A stretch of 64,000 nucleotides of DNA from Arthrobacter sp. EpRS71 (lineage in GTDB: Bacteria > Actinomycetota > Actinomycetes > Actinomycetales > Micrococcaceae), in the NCBI RefSeq assembly GCF_001512285.1, contig NZ_LNUV01000004.1, positions 62,001 through 126,000 on the forward strand, read 5' to 3'. Numbering within the stretch: position 1 is the first letter of the stretch; each line of letters opens with the position of its first letter. Shown here one piece after another: positions 61,770 through 64,000 of the stretch. The position numbers and the translations under genes were made by a program. Under the pieces are notes generated by a model, which saw nothing but the letters and a program-made list of their open reading frames with translations, did not search any database and was not told the origin of the DNA.

Positions 61770-63437
61770 TCAAGGCTTTAGGCGGACGTTTGTGAAAACT
61801 TCGTTGAGGACCGGGGAAGCCGGGTAGCTTTCCACCTTGTTGGACAGCGCCAGCGCCGAGATGGGGAAGGCGATGGGCACAGCCGGTACCGACGCCGCGA
61901 TTTCTGCGTTGATGGCCTGGTACTGCGCATTGCGGTCATCGCCGTCAGGCATGGCCCTTGCGCGTTCGATCTTGTGGAACACCTCCGAGTCGGCGTATCC
62001 GAACTCGGCGCGGGTTTCGCCGAAGAGGGGTCCCAGGAAGTTGTCTGCGTCCGCATAGGAGCCGTTCCAGCCGAGCAGATGCAGGCCCCGGTCCCCGGCA
62101 GACTGGACTCTTTGGAGGTAGCCATCCTCCCAGTCGATGGGAACCGGCTTGATGTTGAAGCCGACAGCGACGAGTTGGCGGCTGAGCTCGGCGTAGATCT
62201 TTTCCGGTGTGGGCATGTAAGCCCTTGTGGCGTTGAGCGGGTAGTAGAACTTCAGCTCTTCACCCTTGTAGCCGGCCTTCTTCAAGAGCTCCTTCGCTTT
62301 CTCCGGGTTGTATCCCAGGGAAGGAGCGTTGTTATTGAAGCCGCTGAGCTTGGGCGGCACGAACTGTGAGGCCTGCGCCGTGTTGTCGATGAAGAACTTG
62401 CGGATCAACGTCTCTTTGTCGATCGCCATCTCGATCGCTTGGCGCACTTCGGGCTTTTCCAGTGGTGCAACAGCCTGGTTGATCCCCAAATACATCACCG
62501 AGAAGGGGTCGCGCTGGATGATCTGGACACCCTTCTTGACCAGTTGGTCAAACGTCCCTGACGTCACCAGGTCATAGGCGTCGATCTTGCCGTCCAGCAG
62601 AGCCTGTTGGCGTGTTTCCGCGCGATCATAGGGAACGAAGTTGATGGTTGCTATCTGGCCCCGGTTGCCCCAGTAGCCCTTGTAGCTGGACAAGGTGAGC
62701 CTTGTCTCGTCCCACGCGGTGAATTCGTACGGGCCAGTGCCCACAGGATGGCCGGCGTAAGTGGACATGGCCTGGCCGTTCCGTACCTGGTTGAGGACAT
62801 TGGCCTTTTGTGCCTCCAAGGCAGCCGGGGAAGATATTGCGAAGGCCGGCAGAGTCAACGCCTGAAGGAATCCGGTGAAGGGGCGCGTCAGATTGATCTG
62901 CACGTCGCTGGCCGAGACCACCTTGCAGTCCTTGAAGATGGAGAACACTGGTTGGTCCGAGTAAGCCTTGAAGACACTTTGGAAAGAAATGCCGGGTGCC
63001 TGGTTCCGGAGTTCCTCTGGAAAGGTGAACCATCGGTTGAAGTTGGCGCATACTGCGGTTGCATCCAGGGGAGTGCCGTCGTGAAAGGTCACACCGGAGC
63101 GGAGCGTGAAGTCGTAGCTCAGCCCGTTGTTGCTGTCTTTCCACTCCGTGGCGAGGAGGGGAGTCGTTTGCCCTGTTTCTCCATCCACCCCCACCAGTCC
63201 TTCAAGGACCTGGCGGGTGACGCGGTACGACTCGGAATCCGCGGTCATGGCGGGATCCAGGCCCAAGGGCATGGACGCTGTGCCGAAATTGAAGGTTGCC
63301 GTCGGTTCAACCGCGGGGGAGCTGCCGGTGGACGACGACGGCGACGGACCAGGGGTTCCGGTGCACCCTGCCAGCCCCAAAGCCAGGACGGCCGCTCCGA
63401 ACTGCATGCCCAGGCGCCGCATTTTGCTGCTTGCCAC
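61770..63437 (-). CDS. Peptide-type ABC transporter substrate-binding lipoprotein (SBP_bac_5)
   Basis: The 555-residue protein has a lipoprotein signal peptide with lipobox LAGC (lipid-accepting Cys25), a Ser/Thr/Pro linker, and an SBP family 5 domain: FNFGTASMPLGLDPAMTADSE near 60, TRQVLEGLVGVDGETG, YDFTLRSGVTFHDGTPL near 130 and GTGPYEFTAWDETRL near 235. Family members bind oligopeptides, dipeptides or nickel complexes for import. No permease or ATPase genes are next to it, so it may be an orphan that uses a distant transporter. GTG 63437 follows GAGGGG; ATG 63422 is an alternative. Confidence 0.9.
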   Translation of the reverse strand: MASSKMRRLGMQFGAAVLALGLAGCTGTPGPSPSSSTGSSPAVEPTATFNFGTASMPLGLDPAMTADSESYRVTRQVLEGLVGVDGETGQTTPLLATEWKDSNNGLSYDFTLRSGVTFHDGTPLDATAVCANFNRWFTFPEELRNQAPGISFQSVFKAYSDQPVFSIFKDCKVVSASDVQINLTRPFTGFLQALTLPAFAISSPAALEAQKANVLNQVRNGQAMSTYAGHPVGTGPYEFTAWDETRLTLSSYKGYWGNRGQIATINFVPYDRAETRQQALLDGKIDAYDLVTSGTFDQLVKKGVQIIQRDPFSVMYLGINQAVAPLEKPEVRQAIEMAIDKETLIRKFFIDNTAQASQFVPPKLSGFNNNAPSLGYNPEKAKELLKKAGYKGEELKFYYPLNATRAYMPTPEKIYAELSRQLVAVGFNIKPVPIDWEDGYLQRVQSAGDRGLHLLGWNGSYADADNFLGPLFGETRAEFGYADSEVFHKIERARAMPDGDDRNAQYQAINAEIAASVPAVPIAFPISALALSNKVESYPASPVLNEVFTNVRLKP

Positions 63438-63565
63438 TCGTGTCCCCTCAAGCCGGTTGGAAGTGCTGTGGCCGGCTTCGGCCAGACCGCATTCCAGTCT
63501 AGTTGAACGTCCTGAGTGCCCTTCCCAGCGCACTTTCAGGAGGTCCCCGGCTGCTTGAGGACAGA

Positions 63566-63594
63566 AATACCCCCGGCCTGCAGCCGGGGGTATT
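63566..63594. terminator. Terminator hairpin after tRNA-Leu
   Basis: AATACCCCCGGC (63566-63577) pairs perfectly with GCCGGGGGTATT (63583-63594) around CTGCA. It lies 10 bases after the 3' end of the minus-strand tRNA. The rest of the 63438-63565 stretch shows no clear promoter. Confidence 0.75.
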
Positions 63595-63604
63595 CATGTA
63601 GCTG

Positions 63605-63686
63605 TGCGCAAGGGGGGACTTGAACCCCCACGCCCGAAGGCACAGGAACCTAAATCCTGCGTGTCTGCCAATTTCACCACTCGCGC
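63605..63686 (-). tRNA. tRNA-Leu (anticodon UAG)
   Basis: The 82-base gene has a 7-bp acceptor stem (GCGCGAG with CTTGCGC, one G-U pair), a D arm with TGGCAGAC, an anticodon stem CAGGA/TCCTG enclosing TTTAGGT (anticodon TAG, decoding CUN), a long class II variable arm typical of Leu (TGCCTTCGGGCG), and a T arm GGGGGTTCAAGTCCCCC. The CCA end is not encoded. The 5' end is at 63686. Confidence 0.95.
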
Positions 63687-63700
63687 TGGCAGGCAATCCG

Positions 63701-63718
63701 ACCGTCTGAAGGGACGGT
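63701..63718. terminator. Small hairpin between the peroxiredoxin gene and tRNA-Leu
   Basis: ACCGTC (63701-63706) and GACGGT (63713-63718) form a 6-bp stem with a 6-base loop, 32 bases after the peroxiredoxin stop. There is no U-tract, so this is a weak terminator candidate. Confidence 0.3.
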
Positions 63719-63749
63719 GGCTGCCATATACCGGCCTCCAGTGTACCCG

Positions 63750-64000
63750 TTACTTGTCCAGCTGGAGATCCCGCCGGAGTTTGGCAACGTGCCCGGTGGC
63801 GCGCACGTTGTATTGGGCAAGGGAAATCTTTCCATCGGGATCAACCACAAAGGTGGATCTGATCAATCCCATGTAGCTGCGCCCGTAGTTTTTCTTCTCG
63901 CCCCATGCCCCATATGCCTCGGCGACGGCGTGGTCCTCATCCGAGAGTAACCGGAAGGTCAGCTGTTCTTCTTCGTGGAACGCCGCGAGTGCCTTGACGG
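63750..64000 (-). CDS. bcp: Bcp/PrxQ-type peroxiredoxin (3' part)
   Basis: The window edge cuts the gene, leaving 83 C-terminal codons on the minus strand that end in TAA (63750-63752). The visible part reads FRLLSDEDHAVAEAYGAWGEKK, then GRSYMGLIRSTFVVDPDGKI and HVAKLRRDL, the typical second half of thioredoxin-dependent thiol peroxidase Bcp. The peroxidatic Cys lies in the missing N-terminal part. These enzymes reduce hydrogen peroxide and organic peroxides. The next gene downstream is tRNA-Leu. Confidence 0.92.
   Translation of the reverse strand, partial: VKALAAFHEEEQLTFRLLSDEDHAVAEAYGAWGEKKNYGRSYMGLIRSTFVVDPDGKISLAQYNVRATGHVAKLRRDLQLDK

Noticed and set aside
60476-61795. Plus-strand open frame of about 440 codons opposite mqo
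   Set aside because: It mirrors the mqo codons, shows no recognisable domain, and mqo motifs are complete on the minus strand.

Overview
The window looks like the chromosome of a high-GC Gram-positive actinobacterium of the Arthrobacter/Paenarthrobacter group (Micrococcaceae). The evidence is a complete Pup-proteasome locus, a mycothiol gene (mshC), RbpA, a natural pafB-pafC fusion (a state known from Arthrobacter), an rmlC-rmlD fusion, and many genes whose -10 box sits directly in front of the start codon. I see no insertion sequences, phage, CRISPR array or origin. The largest stretch without a gene is 35191-35446 (256 bases), and it holds two rbpA promoters.

Region 1 (1 to about 9.8 kb) is an exopolysaccharide cluster. 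On the plus strand are a chain-length determinant, a GT4 glycosyltransferase and a secreted glycoside-hydrolase-like protein. On the minus strand are rmlB, an rmlC-rmlD fusion, a WecG/TagA-GT2 fusion and a GT2 enzyme; rmlA diverges from rmlB. Together they make dTDP-rhamnose and build, extend and perhaps trim a rhamnose-containing polymer. uppP (10.8 kb) recycles the lipid carrier.

Region 2 (10.8 to 35.2 kb) is a conserved actinobacterial block whose content and order parallel M. tuberculosis Rv2136c-Rv2092c plus the ppm1-rbpA pair. It runs uppP, mshC, PAC2 protein, HAD phosphatase, M50 protease, trmI, mpa/arc, dop, pup, prcB, prcA, pafA, two FKBP isomerases, pafBC, a small membrane protein, tatA, tatC, a Ski2/HelY-like helicase, an amidohydrolase, ppm1 and rbpA. 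Pup is made in the Gln form, Dop deamidates it, PafA attaches it, and Mpa unfolds the tagged proteins into the PrcAB core. PafBC is the DNA-damage regulator of this neighbourhood.

Region 3 (35.4 to 41.2 kb) holds housekeeping and quality-control genes: SPFH/NfeD pair, RlmA-type methyltransferase, S9 peptidase, peptide deformylase and an NTF2-like protein.

Region 4 (41.2 to 49.3 kb) is accessory. A type III polyketide synthase, a methyltransferase and a flavin monooxygenase form one overlapping operon that diverges from a short UvrA-like ABC protein. Next comes a nadB remnant of about 130 codons joined to intact nadC and a cysteine desulfurase; nadA and most of nadB are absent here.

Region 5 (49.3 to 64 kb) is mixed: GtrA, FAH-family hydrolase, DM13 protein, anion permease, DUF1684 protein, putative lipoprotein, transglutaminase, an LLM flavin oxidoreductase/MarR pair, an RND permease without adaptor, malate:quinone oxidoreductase, a peptide-type ABC binding protein, tRNA-Leu(UAG) and the 3' end of a bcp-type peroxiredoxin.

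The most notable signals are the nadB remnant; the polyketide synthase operon facing a UvrA-like gene; a sigma-R/sigma-H-type promoter before rbpA; a recurrent TANNNT-N6/7-start arrangement at about 19 genes, often in divergent pairs; a hairpin between pup and prcB; and the fused or unfamiliar enzymes of the polysaccharide cluster.
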